NCBI GenBank assembly: GCA_015061315.1
Contig: SUWV01000001.1
Span: 1-64,000 of the forward strand
Direction: 5' to 3'
From: Lentimicrobiaceae bacterium
GTDB lineage: Bacteria; Bacteroidota; Bacteroidia; Bacteroidales; F082
DNA length: 64,000 nt
In this document: piece by piece, positions 9,294-18,494 of the stretch
Position numbering within the stretch: the first letter of the stretch is position 1
Layout: the number at the start of each line of letters is the position of its first letter
Notes under the pieces: model-generated
Database searches by the model: none
What the model saw: only the letters and a program-made list of their open reading frames with translations
What the model was told of the DNA's origin: nothing
Made by a program: the position numbers and the translations under genes

Positions 9294-11033
9294 TTAATTA
9301 TTAATATTGTCTTCCATCCACCATACTTTAGTTTGTTTTGTATCACCATGACTCATTTTCTTAACTTGTTCGTTATAATTGTCATAATTATAAGTAACTT
9401 CCGATTGTGGATAAGGTAATCTGTAAGTAACGAGTTTCTGATGATCTATTGTTGTAGGTGTTGTTGCGCCAGAGTTCATTGTACGACGAGCGAGATTCCA
9501 TGCTTCATTAGGCTGACGGAACAGGTCTAACCAACGTTGTTGATAAATGACTTCTAAGTAAGCATTATCATCGTAGGCAAATTCCGTATTGCTATAAATC
9601 ATCTCGTTAAGTATTCTCGAGGCGTAAGCCGAAGATAATGAGTACAAGTCGCCTCCATCTAAAATAGTTTGAAGTTCTGGATATATGTATTTATAGGTAG
9701 CATCGGTTCCAAATATTGGAAGTTGCAACCACATATTGTACGACAACTCTATACCTTTAGTTAAGAGACCCTCTGCTCCAGCAGGTCCGCTGATACCACC
9801 AGGCACAATACCTTTGACTAACATTTCAGCTTTTACAAAACTTATTTCAGCAGGGCTTATCATGATTTGAGGTACGAAGACATGGTCGCGGATGAGATAG
9901 AAGTTGAATGGAGAATACAAGCAGGCAGGACCTTTGAAGCCATAGTTCTTGTCTCTTGCATTAGAGTAAGGTGTTCCGCCTTCTGTTGGTGTGTTCTTAT
10001 CTCTTATTTGTGGGTAAGCTCTCCATGCGCCTTCTGGATAGTCAGCTGTCTTGTTGTTAGTATCGAAGAACACGAATACTCTCGGGTCGAAAATTCTATT
10101 ATCGACAGAATCTGTAGCTTTCGACATCTGAGCGAAGACAGTCTCACCCATTCTCAAATTTCTATGCTCGCGGAAAGACCATCCTTGATCGCCGAACTGA
10201 CTGCCGAGAGTTTGAGGCCATAAAGCGAAAGCTCCGTTGCCGCTGTAGTAATAATCATCGATGACAGGTTTGTTGAATGCTTCTACCAACAATGGTTTTG
10301 CAAACTCAGTGTCTTTGTCATACATTCTCATTCCATGACGTAAGATTAAGGAGTTAGCAATCTTAGCCCATTTATAATAATCGTTATGATACAACACATC
10401 GTATGCTCCGAGTGAATAGTAAGCGTTGCCTGATGTTGTAGTAGCTTGACCGTTACTTAAGACGTCTCTTGCCCATGCGAGTTCTGTCAATAAGCTTTTA
10501 TAGATTGATTCTTGGCTATCGTATTTTGGTTTTCTGTTTTCAACAGTATTATACCAGATATAACCAGCTTCAGAATAAGGGATGTCGCCGAACATATCTG
10601 TCACCTTGAAAGTCTTGTAAGCCTCTATAACTATAAGCTGAGCTCTTACCTTATCATCTATTTCGTTGTCGGCTGTTGCTTCACACATCTCGTCTAATCT
10701 TCTATCGATGTCGTGGATATTAGCGAGGGCGAGATAATAGTTATTCCATACTGCATCGACGCCTATGCTGGTGTTACCCCATGACTCAGATATCAAAGCA
10801 CCGAGTTCTGACTCTGGATAGAATATTTCATTGTTAAGATAGAACTGTTCGTCCCATGTCAAGGCGAGGCTGCTGACCACGCCGTTGAAGAGAGGTCCTA
10901 TGTCGGTACCTGTCGGACTCATCGGGTTTTTATTCATTTCCTCGAAGCCTTTGGTACAAGAACCCAAAAAGAGAACTCCGATTATTGTTGATGCCAATAA
11001 TATGTTTTTAAGATTTAAGATATTCTTTTTCAT
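9294..11033 (-). CDS. SusD/RagB-family nutrient-binding outer-membrane lipoprotein
   Basis: The 579-residue protein has a lipobox (LFLGSC, Cys about residue 26), then CTKGFEEMNKNPMSPTG, which is characteristic of the second SusD-like family (SusD-like_2). Alpha-helical TPR-like segments follow. It should sit on the cell surface as the lid of the TonB-dependent SusC-type transporter encoded 18 bases upstream. The PNGase F-like enzyme downstream suggests glycan, glycopeptide or peptide ligands released from N-glycoproteins. That substrate is inference. Confidence 0.92.
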   Translation of the reverse strand: MKKNILNLKNILLASTIIGVLFLGSCTKGFEEMNKNPMSPTGTDIGPLFNGVVSSLALTWDEQFYLNNEIFYPESELGALISESWGNTSIGVDAVWNNYYLALANIHDIDRRLDEMCEATADNEIDDKVRAQLIVIEAYKTFKVTDMFGDIPYSEAGYIWYNTVENRKPKYDSQESIYKSLLTELAWARDVLSNGQATTTSGNAYYSLGAYDVLYHNDYYKWAKIANSLILRHGMRMYDKDTEFAKPLLVEAFNKPVIDDYYYSGNGAFALWPQTLGSQFGDQGWSFREHRNLRMGETVFAQMSKATDSVDNRIFDPRVFVFFDTNNKTADYPEGAWRAYPQIRDKNTPTEGGTPYSNARDKNYGFKGPACLYSPFNFYLIRDHVFVPQIMISPAEISFVKAEMLVKGIVPGGISGPAGAEGLLTKGIELSYNMWLQLPIFGTDATYKYIYPELQTILDGGDLYSLSSAYASRILNEMIYSNTEFAYDDNAYLEVIYQQRWLDLFRQPNEAWNLARRTMNSGATTPTTIDHQKLVTYRLPYPQSEVTYNYDNYNEQVKKMSHGDTKQTKVWWMEDNINN

Positions 11034-11051
11034 ATTTATTTCTCCTATTTA

Positions 11052-14000
11052 TTAAAGACCGAATCTAAGTGAGAATACGAATGAACGTGTCATTGGGAAT
11101 GAGCCGTACTCGAGACCCTGAGCGTTACCTGTTCCGAGCGTTCCTTCTGGATTGATATTATCTGGCAATGACTTATAGAAATAGAACAAGTCGCGGCCTG
11201 TGATAGAGATAGAAGCGTTTTGGAACACTTTAAGTTTTTCAAGTATTCTGTTAGGGAAGTTGTAGCTGAGAGTTATCTCACGCATCTTAATCCAGGTGTT
11301 GTTCAAGATGCCAGGTGTTGAGATATAGTTGCCCCAACCGCCGAAGTTAGGCATGTAGTTATAATAATAATGTACTACCTTATCATTTTCTGTCACCTCA
11401 CCTGTTTCTGGATTTACTTGCACGCCAGGTAATATTACGCCGTAGTTACCTAAGAAGTTACCTTCGTTATCGTAGAGAGGCATACCGTTACCTTCGCGTT
11501 CGTATAAAGTCTCTTTGCTTTGACCAGTCTGCATTGCGATGACGTAAGAACCGCAATAGACCTCGCCACCGAGTTTAGCATCAATCAAGGCATATAAGGA
11601 GAAGTTCTTATAGCTGTATTTCAAATTGACACCACCTGTCACCCAAGGAGCGCAGTTACCTACAGGGACGCGTTGGTTGGTCTTGAGATATTCTGTTCCT
11701 TCTTCGTTGAGGACAGGACGCATATTACCGTTTTTATCTTCGGCATAGACATAATCCCAACCGTAAATTGTTCCGTATTCTTCGCCTTCTTGAACAGCGA
11801 TGGCAGGACCGTTAGAACCCCATACTTCCGATAAGATATACATATCGGCACCGCCGAGGTCAACGATGCGGTTGGTGTTTCTCGCAAAGTTCAAACCTAA
11901 TTGTAAGTAGCTGTTTGGTTTCTGGAACACATTATAATTGACGATGGCTTCAATACCTTTGTTAGTTACGATACCAGTATTGATACGAGCGCTGCTTGAA
12001 CCTGACGACACTGCCATTGGAGAAGCGAGGATCTGATCCCATGAGTAGATGTCGTAATAGGTGAAGTCGACATTCAATTTATCCCACAAGCCGAAGTCAA
12101 GACCGACTTCAAAAGAGCGTTGACGTTGAGGTTTCAATTGCAAAGGTGGCACCTGTGTTGGAAGTGTCGACATCAACTGACCGCCGAATGAGCCTGTGTT
12201 ATAGGTGAAGTCTAACTGATATGGATTGTCGTCGCTTGCTGTCATAGCGGCAGAACCTCTCACTTTCAAGAAGCTGATAGGACCCCAGTTGATCTTGAAA
12301 GCTTCTGTAGCAATGAAGCTCAAGGTAGCTGATGGATAGAAGTAGCTGTTGTTATCCATCGGCAATGTCGATGACCAGTCATTTCTTCCTGTGAAGTCTA
12401 AGAAGAGGAAGTTTCTATACGAAATATTCAAGAAGCCATATAAGGAATTGACTTGTTTTTCATAACGTGACTCGCCAGGGAGCATATTCGTTGTGATAGG
12501 ATTTGAACCACCGCTGAGGTAGTTGTTGAATGTATATAAATCAGGGAAAGCCCATTCGCCTGTGCTTGCCCACATTCCGTACATATTTCTGTAGTAACGT
12601 TCACCACCGAATGAGAGACGAGCATTGAACAAAGTACCGAATATATATTCTTTGTGAGCTGTCAAAAGGAAGTCAGCGTCAAGAGTATAGTCTCTCGATA
12701 AGTTTTGCTTATAATAGCCGCTTGTCATACCGTCGATGGTAGTAGGTTTATTTTTTGTTTCATATTGGTCTAAGCTGAAGTCAAGAGCTGCCTTACCTGC
12801 CAATGTCAACCAATCTGTGATGTCGTAGGTGAGACGGATAGAACCGTAAGCCTTGTCACGATCGAGAGTGGTGTTGTTATTATAGAAGCTCCACATCGTA
12901 TTGGCATTGATATATTGGAAAGGATAGTTACCCCATTCTGTCATAGTTCCGTCAGCTTGTTCGTAAGAACTTGCTTCGATACCTTTCCAGCTTCTTGGCC
13001 AGCTGTAGAGAAGACCTTTGTTGAAGTTGCTGTACGACTCGCCGAGAACCGGTGAGTTGAGACGATGATAGTCGAAGTATGTGAAAGAGACGTCAGCTTT
13101 TATTTTCTTTGATACGTTAAGGACAGAACCTACATTGAATGTTGTCTGACTTAAGTTACAGTTGTCGATGATAGCATTGGAGCGGTCGTCGGTGAGGGAG
13201 ACTCTTATAGAACCGAAGTCGCCTGCGTTTTGGAATGAGATGTTGTTAGTGAACGAGTGAGCGTTTTTATACAACATGCTGAGGTTGTCAGGCTGAGGTG
13301 TATAATCTCTCATCACGCTGTCCCACCAAAGCATCGTCGTTCCGTCCATGACAGGACCCCAGGAGACAGCGCCGCCGTAATAACCGAAAGTGGTATTCGT
13401 TGGCTCGCCTTCAGGACCGTTGTCGATGCTATAGTTGCCGTTATAGATATAGTTGCCGTTCTCATCTTGTGTTAATGTTGGTGTGAGGAAAGAGACAGGA
13501 CCACCAGCACCGTATTTGTTTTGCACGTCACGGTAGCCGTATGGCGATGTCAGCTTATATGTTGATGAGAAGTTGATGCCGAGACCTTGTTGTTTCTTAC
13601 CTTTCTTTGTTGTGATAAGAACGACGCCGTTACCGCCACGAGCACCGTAAAGAGCTGCTGCGGTAGGTCCTTTCAAGATGTTAAGGTCTTCGATGTCTTC
13701 TTGGTTGATATTGTTGAGCGCAGTACCCCAGTCTTGTCCGCCGTCCCAACCGGTGACGCCGCCCTCATTAGTCATAGGGACACCGTCGACGACGATGAGA
13801 GGCTGGTTGTCGCCGAAGATACTGTTGTTACCACGAATGACGATACGAGAAGAACCTCCCGCTACACCGTCACTGGTGATAATCTGAACACCAGCAGCAC
13901 GACCGCTCAAAGAGTTAATAACATTATCGCTACCAGAACGTGTCAGGTCTTCACCGCTGATGTCTTCTGTGGCATAACCTAACTCTCTCTTCTGACGTTT

Positions 14001-14336
14001 GATACCTAAGGCAGTAACAACAACATTGTCTAACAACATAGCGTCGGTATTCATCACTACGTCAATCTTGTTCTTACCATTGACAGGAATCTCCTGCGTC
14101 TGATAACCTACATACGAAAATTGCAAGGTGTCTTTCGCATTGACAGAAATGACGTAATCACCGTCAATGCCTGTTACAGTACCATTAGTAGTACTACCTT
14201 TGACTAAAACCGTTACTCCAGGTAATCCATAGCCATCTTCAACAGATGTTACGAAACCTGAGACATTAATCTCTTGCGCTTTCAGGCTAATACCCATTGC
14301 AAGAAATAAAATCAAGAAAAAGTAAACCTTCCTCAT
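11052..14336 (-). CDS. SusC/RagA-family TonB-linked outer-membrane transporter
   Basis: The 1094-residue protein has a signal peptide (1-20), a carboxypeptidase-regulatory-like domain (about 22-105, INVSGFVTSVEDGYGLPGVT), a TonB-dependent plug (about 110-235, with SLSGRAAGVQIITSDG and the GARGGNGVVLITTKKGKK motif) and a large C-terminal beta-barrel ending in aromatic FSLRFGL. It imports large solutes across the outer membrane using TonB-ExbBD energy together with the SusD partner. It is the first gene of the operon and has a TAnnTTTG element. No sigma/anti-sigma or hybrid two-component regulator is adjacent. Confidence 0.95.
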   Translation of the reverse strand: MRKVYFFLILFLAMGISLKAQEINVSGFVTSVEDGYGLPGVTVLVKGSTTNGTVTGIDGDYVISVNAKDTLQFSYVGYQTQEIPVNGKNKIDVVMNTDAMLLDNVVVTALGIKRQKRELGYATEDISGEDLTRSGSDNVINSLSGRAAGVQIITSDGVAGGSSRIVIRGNNSIFGDNQPLIVVDGVPMTNEGGVTGWDGGQDWGTALNNINQEDIEDLNILKGPTAAALYGARGGNGVVLITTKKGKKQQGLGINFSSTYKLTSPYGYRDVQNKYGAGGPVSFLTPTLTQDENGNYIYNGNYSIDNGPEGEPTNTTFGYYGGAVSWGPVMDGTTMLWWDSVMRDYTPQPDNLSMLYKNAHSFTNNISFQNAGDFGSIRVSLTDDRSNAIIDNCNLSQTTFNVGSVLNVSKKIKADVSFTYFDYHRLNSPVLGESYSNFNKGLLYSWPRSWKGIEASSYEQADGTMTEWGNYPFQYINANTMWSFYNNNTTLDRDKAYGSIRLTYDITDWLTLAGKAALDFSLDQYETKNKPTTIDGMTSGYYKQNLSRDYTLDADFLLTAHKEYIFGTLFNARLSFGGERYYRNMYGMWASTGEWAFPDLYTFNNYLSGGSNPITTNMLPGESRYEKQVNSLYGFLNISYRNFLFLDFTGRNDWSSTLPMDNNSYFYPSATLSFIATEAFKINWGPISFLKVRGSAAMTASDDNPYQLDFTYNTGSFGGQLMSTLPTQVPPLQLKPQRQRSFEVGLDFGLWDKLNVDFTYYDIYSWDQILASPMAVSSGSSSARINTGIVTNKGIEAIVNYNVFQKPNSYLQLGLNFARNTNRIVDLGGADMYILSEVWGSNGPAIAVQEGEEYGTIYGWDYVYAEDKNGNMRPVLNEEGTEYLKTNQRVPVGNCAPWVTGGVNLKYSYKNFSLYALIDAKLGGEVYCGSYVIAMQTGQSKETLYEREGNGMPLYDNEGNFLGNYGVILPGVQVNPETGEVTENDKVVHYYYNYMPNFGGWGNYISTPGILNNTWIKMREITLSYNFPNRILEKLKVFQNASISITGRDLFYFYKSLPDNINPEGTLGTGNAQGLEYGSFPMTRSFVFSLRFGL

Positions 14337-14371
14337 ATTTAATACATTTTAATTTTCAAAAAAAATTTCTA

Positions 14372-14379
14372 CAAAATTA
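14372..14379 (-). promoter_or_regulatory. -7 element (TAATTTTG) for the susC-susD-PNGase F operon
   Basis: TAnnTTTG match 36 bases upstream of the susC-like ATG (14336) in the divergent gap with radA. Confidence 0.65.
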
Positions 14380-14414
14380 TAATAAATATATATATAAGTC
14401 AATAAACTATTTCT

Positions 14415-14422
14415 TAATTTTG
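14415..14422 (+). promoter_or_regulatory. -7 element (TAATTTTG) for radA
   Basis: TAnnTTTG match ending 20 bases before the radA ATG (14443). No clear -33 TTTG is seen. Confidence 0.65.
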
Positions 14423-14442
14423 TAAAAAAATAATTCGATAAA

Positions 14443-15804
14443 ATGACTAAAACTAAGACTGTATTTTTTTGTAAGGAATGTGGCAATGAGTCACCGAAAT
14501 GGATAGGACATTGTCCTGGTTGCGGGGCATGGAATAGTTATGTAGAAGATAGCGTTGTGGTTGGAAAAGACAGCAAGTCATCGAGCAAGAATTTTTCTAG
14601 CGGTAACAAATCGAAGCCTGTTTCTGTTAATGATATTAGCGCTGCCAAAGAGCCTCGTCTTGACATGCATTGCGAAGAGCTTAATCGTGTGTTAGGTGGC
14701 GGTCTTGTGCCCGGCTCTCTCGTCTTACTCGGCGGCGAGCCTGGTATTGGCAAATCGACACTTTTGTTGCAAGTGGCTCTTAACCTTAATGATAAGAAAG
14801 TGCTTTATGTCTCTGGTGAAGAAAGCGCACAGCAGATCAAGATGCGCGCCGATCGCATTGGGATAACAAATAACGAATGTCTCATCTTGACAGAGACCAA
14901 TACTTCCGATATTATCATACATATTGAAGAGACGAAACCCGACATCGTCATCATCGACTCGATACAGACCTTAGAGTCGTCAGCCGTCGATTCAACAGCG
15001 GGCAGCATAAGTCAGATTCGAGAGACTGCCGCCGAGATGAATAAGGTAGCGAAGTCGCTTCACATACCTACATTTCTCATCGGTCATATCACCAAAGACG
15101 GCACCATAGCAGGACCTAAAATACTTGAACATATCGTCGATACTGTCATTCAATTTGAGGGCGATCGTCATTATGGCTTTCGCATGCTTCGTACCATAAA
15201 GAACCGTTTTGGCTCATCATCGGAGCTCGGCATCTTCGAGATGAATGCCAACGGCTTACGTGAGGTCTCCAATCCAAGTGAGATACTTCTCTCCCAACGT
15301 GATGAAAACGTGAGTGGTATCAGCGTGGCTGCTACCCTCGAAGGGCTGCGTCCTATGATGATAGAGACTCAGGCTCTCGTCAGCACAGCGGCATACGGCA
15401 CTCCGCAACGTAGCTGCACCGGCTTCGACACCCGCCGCCTTAATATGTTGCTCGCGGTATTGGAAAAAAGAGCCGGATTCCGATTGTCATCGAAAGATGT
15501 CTTTCTCAATATCGCAGGTGGTTTACGCGTTGATGATCCGGCCATGGACCTTGCTGTGGTGGCAGCGATATTGTCGTCGAACGATGATGTCGCCATCAGC
15601 AACAGATACGCCTTCGCGGCTGAGGTGGGACTCTCGGGCGAGGTGCGAGCCGTCAACAGAATAGAAGCCCGCATAGCTGAAGCCGACAAACTCGGAATGG
15701 AGAAGATCTTCATATCAAAATATAACCTCCGCGGAATTGACAAGTCGAAATACAATGTGGAGATAGTGGCGATTTCAACGATTAATGAGATGCTAAGATG
15801 CTAA
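14443..15804 (+). CDS. radA: DNA repair protein RadA
   Basis: The 453-residue protein has an N-terminal C4 zinc finger (CKECGNESPKWIGHCPGC), a RecA-like ATPase with Walker A GGEPGIGKSTLL, the RadA-specific KNRFG motif, and a C-terminal Lon-protease-like domain (GLRVDDPAMDLAVVAAILSS). RadA drives branch migration of recombination intermediates during RecA-dependent repair. The last codons (EMLRC) fall within the start of an octamer repeat array, so the repeat has supplied or replaced the natural C-terminal residues. Confidence 0.95.
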   Translation: MTKTKTVFFCKECGNESPKWIGHCPGCGAWNSYVEDSVVVGKDSKSSSKNFSSGNKSKPVSVNDISAAKEPRLDMHCEELNRVLGGGLVPGSLVLLGGEPGIGKSTLLLQVALNLNDKKVLYVSGEESAQQIKMRADRIGITNNECLILTETNTSDIIIHIEETKPDIVIIDSIQTLESSAVDSTAGSISQIRETAAEMNKVAKSLHIPTFLIGHITKDGTIAGPKILEHIVDTVIQFEGDRHYGFRMLRTIKNRFGSSSELGIFEMNANGLREVSNPSEILLSQRDENVSGISVAATLEGLRPMMIETQALVSTAAYGTPQRSCTGFDTRRLNMLLAVLEKRAGFRLSSKDVFLNIAGGLRVDDPAMDLAVVAAILSSNDDVAISNRYAFAAEVGLSGEVRAVNRIEARIAEADKLGMEKIFISKYNLRGIDKSKYNVEIVAISTINEMLRC

Positions 15805-15842
15805 GATGCTGAGTGTGCTGAGATGCTAAGTGTGTTGAGATG
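15786..15842. repeat. Octamer array (gatgctaa/gatgctga)
   Basis: About six degenerate copies of an 8-mer start inside the final codons of radA and run to the four-helix-bundle gene. An inverted counterpart (atctcagt/c) lies downstream of that gene at 16.24-16.29 kb. Confidence 0.85.
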
Positions 15843-15870
15843 TTTTTTGTTTAATTTAAAAATCAAAGTT

Positions 15871-16221
15871 ATGAAGCCAATTGAAAATATGTATATCTGG
15901 AGGGAGTCCAGAGTTTTAGTCAATATCATTTATGATATGATGAAAATGTGTAATGACTATAGTTTTAAAGATCAAATTCAGCGAGCTGCTATAAGTGTAA
16001 TGAATAATATTGCTGAAGGTGCGGAATCAGGTAGTAATGCCAAATACGTTAATTTTTTGAATATTGCCAAAGGAAGTTGTTCTGAAGTCCATTCTATGCT
16101 TTATTTGTGCGAAGATTTCAAATATTGCTCTTTTGATGAAAGGGAACGTGTTCAAAGTATAATAAAACAGATCTCAGTCGGAATAGCACGACTAATAAAT
16201 TATCTATCAAAAACTAAATAA
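15871..16221 (+). CDS. Four-helix-bundle protein (23S rRNA intervening-sequence protein family)
   Basis: The 116-residue all-helical protein contains the family motifs VWRES-like IWRESRVLV, DQIQRAAISVMNNIAEG and KGSCSEVHSMLYL. Family members were first found in intervening sequences of 23S rRNA genes, and the Avd protein of diversity-generating retroelements has the same fold. No rRNA gene or retroelement is nearby. Biochemical function is unknown. The ATG at 15871 is chosen; the longer frame from 15823 is only octamer-repeat translation. It is about 60 percent similar by eye to the paralogue at 59568. Both genes are bracketed by short tandem repeats. Confidence 0.88.
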   Translation: MKPIENMYIWRESRVLVNIIYDMMKMCNDYSFKDQIQRAAISVMNNIAEGAESGSNAKYVNFLNIAKGSCSEVHSMLYLCEDFKYCSFDERERVQSIIKQISVGIARLINYLSKTK

Positions 16222-16236
16222 AAAATTTAAAATCTT

Positions 16237-16291
16237 ATCATCTCAGCATCTCAGTATCTCAGTATCTCAGCATCTCAGTATCTTAGTGACT
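16237..16291. repeat. Octamer array (atctcagt/atctcagc), inverted relative to the array at 15.79 kb
   Basis: About six copies of an 8-mer. Its reverse complement (actgagat/gctgagat) matches the unit upstream of the four-helix-bundle gene, so the gene lies between inverted arrays. The array overlaps the 3' end of the following minus-strand membrane gene. Confidence 0.85.
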
Positions 16292-17186
16292 TAAAAACCC
16301 TCCTCTCCCAAACCAACAAAAACGACATAGCCCAGCGGGAGAGCAGCATCCATAAGAAGGAGCCACCGACGGCTGCAAACAATAGCAGGTCTTCTAAGTT
16401 GCTGTGTGAGATTCCTATGTGATGGTTTAAGAGGTCGTTTTCTTCTTTCGTAGTGATGCCTTTCTCGGCTTCTTCTATCATGATGCCTGCTCCATAAGCC
16501 AATCCTAAGGTATTGGAGACTAACCACAAAAATGCTGTTTTTGGCGATAATCCGAAGAATATCATCACGGGCTTTAAAAATCGTGAGATATATTCTATGA
16601 TGCCGTATTCCGTTAAAATCTTTTGTAAGACAGAAAGAAGATAAACCAAGACTGCCATGATAACTACGTTCTTCAAAGTCCTGAAGAACCAGTCTTTTAG
16701 CATTATCGCAAATGTTAATTTCTCTTGAATATTATTTGAAATCGAGGATGCTTCAAAACTGCCTGGCATTATTTTATTTAATACCCAAGCTAATATGAAA
16801 GCCGACAAAGTCCTAATTGCTACTATTCTTAATACTGAAGAACCTGTTTTGTGTTGCACCGTCGTCTCAACAATCATATTATGAGAGCATAAGACCATGA
16901 CAGATAATATTGTAGCAGCTCGTGTGCCAAGGTCTAATGTCGTCATCACGGCAATAGCAGAATAACAATTTACGAAATATCCTGAGACGTAGGCGAGCGC
17001 CGCTTCTCCAGGAAGACCGAAGTGAGAGAAAATCGGTGTGAGCCAATACGAGAGCCATTCGATGATGCCAAAATATTGCAACAACATAATGACAAAAGAT
17101 AATAAGGTCATTATCTTAGTGAGCCACCATATCGTCTTGAAAGCACTCGGACGTGCTGCTTTAAAACAACTTAATAACCTTGACAT
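16275..17186 (-). CDS. Nucleoside-recognition (Gate) domain membrane protein
   Basis: The 303-residue protein has seven to eight hydrophobic segments and two Gate-like repeats (about 50-150 and 180-280, with FLWLVSNTLGLAYGAGIM). This fold is shared with nucleoside transporters and spore-maturation proteins SpmA/B. In Bacteroidota such proteins are generally annotated only as nucleoside-recognition proteins; the substrate is unknown. The last codons (VFKSLRY) coincide with the octamer repeat array. It has its own TATATTTG promoter element. Confidence 0.75.
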   Translation of the reverse strand: MSRLLSCFKAARPSAFKTIWWLTKIMTLLSFVIMLLQYFGIIEWLSYWLTPIFSHFGLPGEAALAYVSGYFVNCYSAIAVMTTLDLGTRAATILSVMVLCSHNMIVETTVQHKTGSSVLRIVAIRTLSAFILAWVLNKIMPGSFEASSISNNIQEKLTFAIMLKDWFFRTLKNVVIMAVLVYLLSVLQKILTEYGIIEYISRFLKPVMIFFGLSPKTAFLWLVSNTLGLAYGAGIMIEEAEKGITTKEENDLLNHHIGISHSNLEDLLLFAAVGGSFLWMLLSRWAMSFLLVWERRVFKSLRY

Positions 17187-17230
17187 TGAACTTAAAACTT
17201 TACTTCATGACATGAGATTATAACATCTCG

Positions 17231-17238
17231 CAAATATA
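17231..17238 (-). promoter_or_regulatory. -7 element (TATATTTG) for the Gate-domain gene
   Basis: TAnnTTTG match 45 bases upstream of the minus-strand ATG at 17186. Confidence 0.6.
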
Positions 17239-17272
17239 GATAAAAATAATATTCTTTCTTTAAATAAAAATA

Positions 17273-17299
17273 GGGAAAACTCCATGACAGAATTTTCCC
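17273..17299 (-). terminator. Rho-independent terminator of the 17.3-18.4 kb lipoprotein gene
   Basis: On the minus strand GGGAAAA...TTTTCCC (7-bp stem, 13-nt loop) is followed by TATTTTTATTT, shortly after the lipoprotein stop at 17325. Confidence 0.7.
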
Positions 17300-17324
17300 C
17301 ATTACAATTTATAATCGTTCTATA

Positions 17325-18434
17325 TTAGAATGTTAATCCTAATTTTAAGAAGAATGCGTTATCGCCATCTTTATATTTTTTATCAGATAAATCATAATCA
17401 TCTAAATATTCATTAACATCGCTACTTGTGTAATAATCTGGCAAATTATTGTAGCTGTAAGTCACAGAACTATGTGACTTATAGAACTTCCATTCAACAC
17501 CCACGTGGAACTTACCGAAAGCCAAACCTAATTCAGGAGAGAATGCAAGACCTTTGAAAGAAGCAGAAAGATTTTGATTTATATATTCAGCTATGCCATA
17601 ACTTCCCATTACTTTTTCAGATTTAGCTTTTTTGATAGGAAGTAAGAAACCAAAATCAACGCTGTAGTAAGGAGTTACTCCACTTTCAAAGAAATATCCT
17701 CTTACGTTTACAAACAAAGGTAGAGAGATAGCGCGTTCCTTTTCAAATCCATCGATGGCTGTTGTAAGGAAGCCCGTTCCACCTCCAATGCCGAGATAGT
17801 TGTTTATCTGTACGCCATATACTCCTTGCACATCTAAGACAAGGTTATCGCCACCAATTAATCCCAAGTTGGCGCCTGCCTCAATGCTAAAGAAATTTCC
17901 AAGTCGGCTCATCTTCTCTATTGTTTCCGATGTCTTTTTGTTAGTATGGGTTCTCACTTCTGTTATTCTCTCATAATCTGTGAAACCACCTTTAGCAATC
18001 TCTATGGCATGAGCTCTCATGGCAGCAGAGTCAGCGACAGATAGGCTTCTAAAGTTCACATACTTTGCAGGATAACCACTTATCTCCACAGTGATGTTCT
18101 TCATATCTTTACTTGTTGTAACGTTATATGTTGGAGCTACAATAACATCAGAATTAAATTCTCTCATCATCTTTGCAAGAGTAGCCTCTTTCCATGCCTC
18201 AACACTCTTATTATCAAACTTCGATTTTAAAGTCAGATCATTTTTAAAGGTTTCGTTTACTGTTTCTTTTGTTTCTGAAATATCCAAATCTGCTATTGTA
18301 GGAGTAATGTAAGGATTAATCATCACAGGCTCTGCTTGACGAGTCATGTATTCTTCATATGATATTTTCGTCGTTGTGCATGATGTAAAAATCATTACTG
18401 CTAATAACATAAAAGTAAATTTTAATGTCTTCAT
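17325..18434 (-). CDS. Hypothetical lipoprotein with C-terminal outer-membrane beta-barrel-like domain
   Basis: The 369-residue protein has a lipobox (MIFTSC, Cys about residue 19). An N-terminal region (about 20-190) contains TYNVTTSKDMKNITVEISGYPAKYVNF, which resembles DUF-type secretory domains that deal with conversion of small ligands. A C-terminal half (about 195-369) has alternating Gly/aromatic strands (GAGNLGLIGG-like) and ends in FFLKLGLTF, typical of small outer-membrane barrels. I do not recognise a specific family. No neighbouring gene is co-transcribed. A good terminator follows it. Confidence 0.6.
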   Translation of the reverse strand: MKTLKFTFMLLAVMIFTSCTTTKISYEEYMTRQAEPVMINPYITPTIADLDISETKETVNETFKNDLTLKSKFDNKSVEAWKEATLAKMMREFNSDVIVAPTYNVTTSKDMKNITVEISGYPAKYVNFRSLSVADSAAMRAHAIEIAKGGFTDYERITEVRTHTNKKTSETIEKMSRLGNFFSIEAGANLGLIGGDNLVLDVQGVYGVQINNYLGIGGGTGFLTTAIDGFEKERAISLPLFVNVRGYFFESGVTPYYSVDFGFLLPIKKAKSEKVMGSYGIAEYINQNLSASFKGLAFSPELGLAFGKFHVGVEWKFYKSHSSVTYSYNNLPDYYTSSDVNEYLDDYDLSDKKYKDGDNAFFLKLGLTF

Positions 18435-18494
18435 CTCTAATAGTTTTAAATGTTAATAAATTTTTATTACGCACCTCATTCTGACAACATACAC

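Noticed and set aside
13587-13982. 131-codon open frame opposite the susC-like gene
   Set aside because: It is the antisense shadow of a strongly supported SusC reading frame and has no family features.
15871-16221. Four-helix-bundle gene as an Avd of a diversity-generating retroelement
   Set aside because: No reverse transcriptase, template repeat or variable-repeat target gene is present near either copy.
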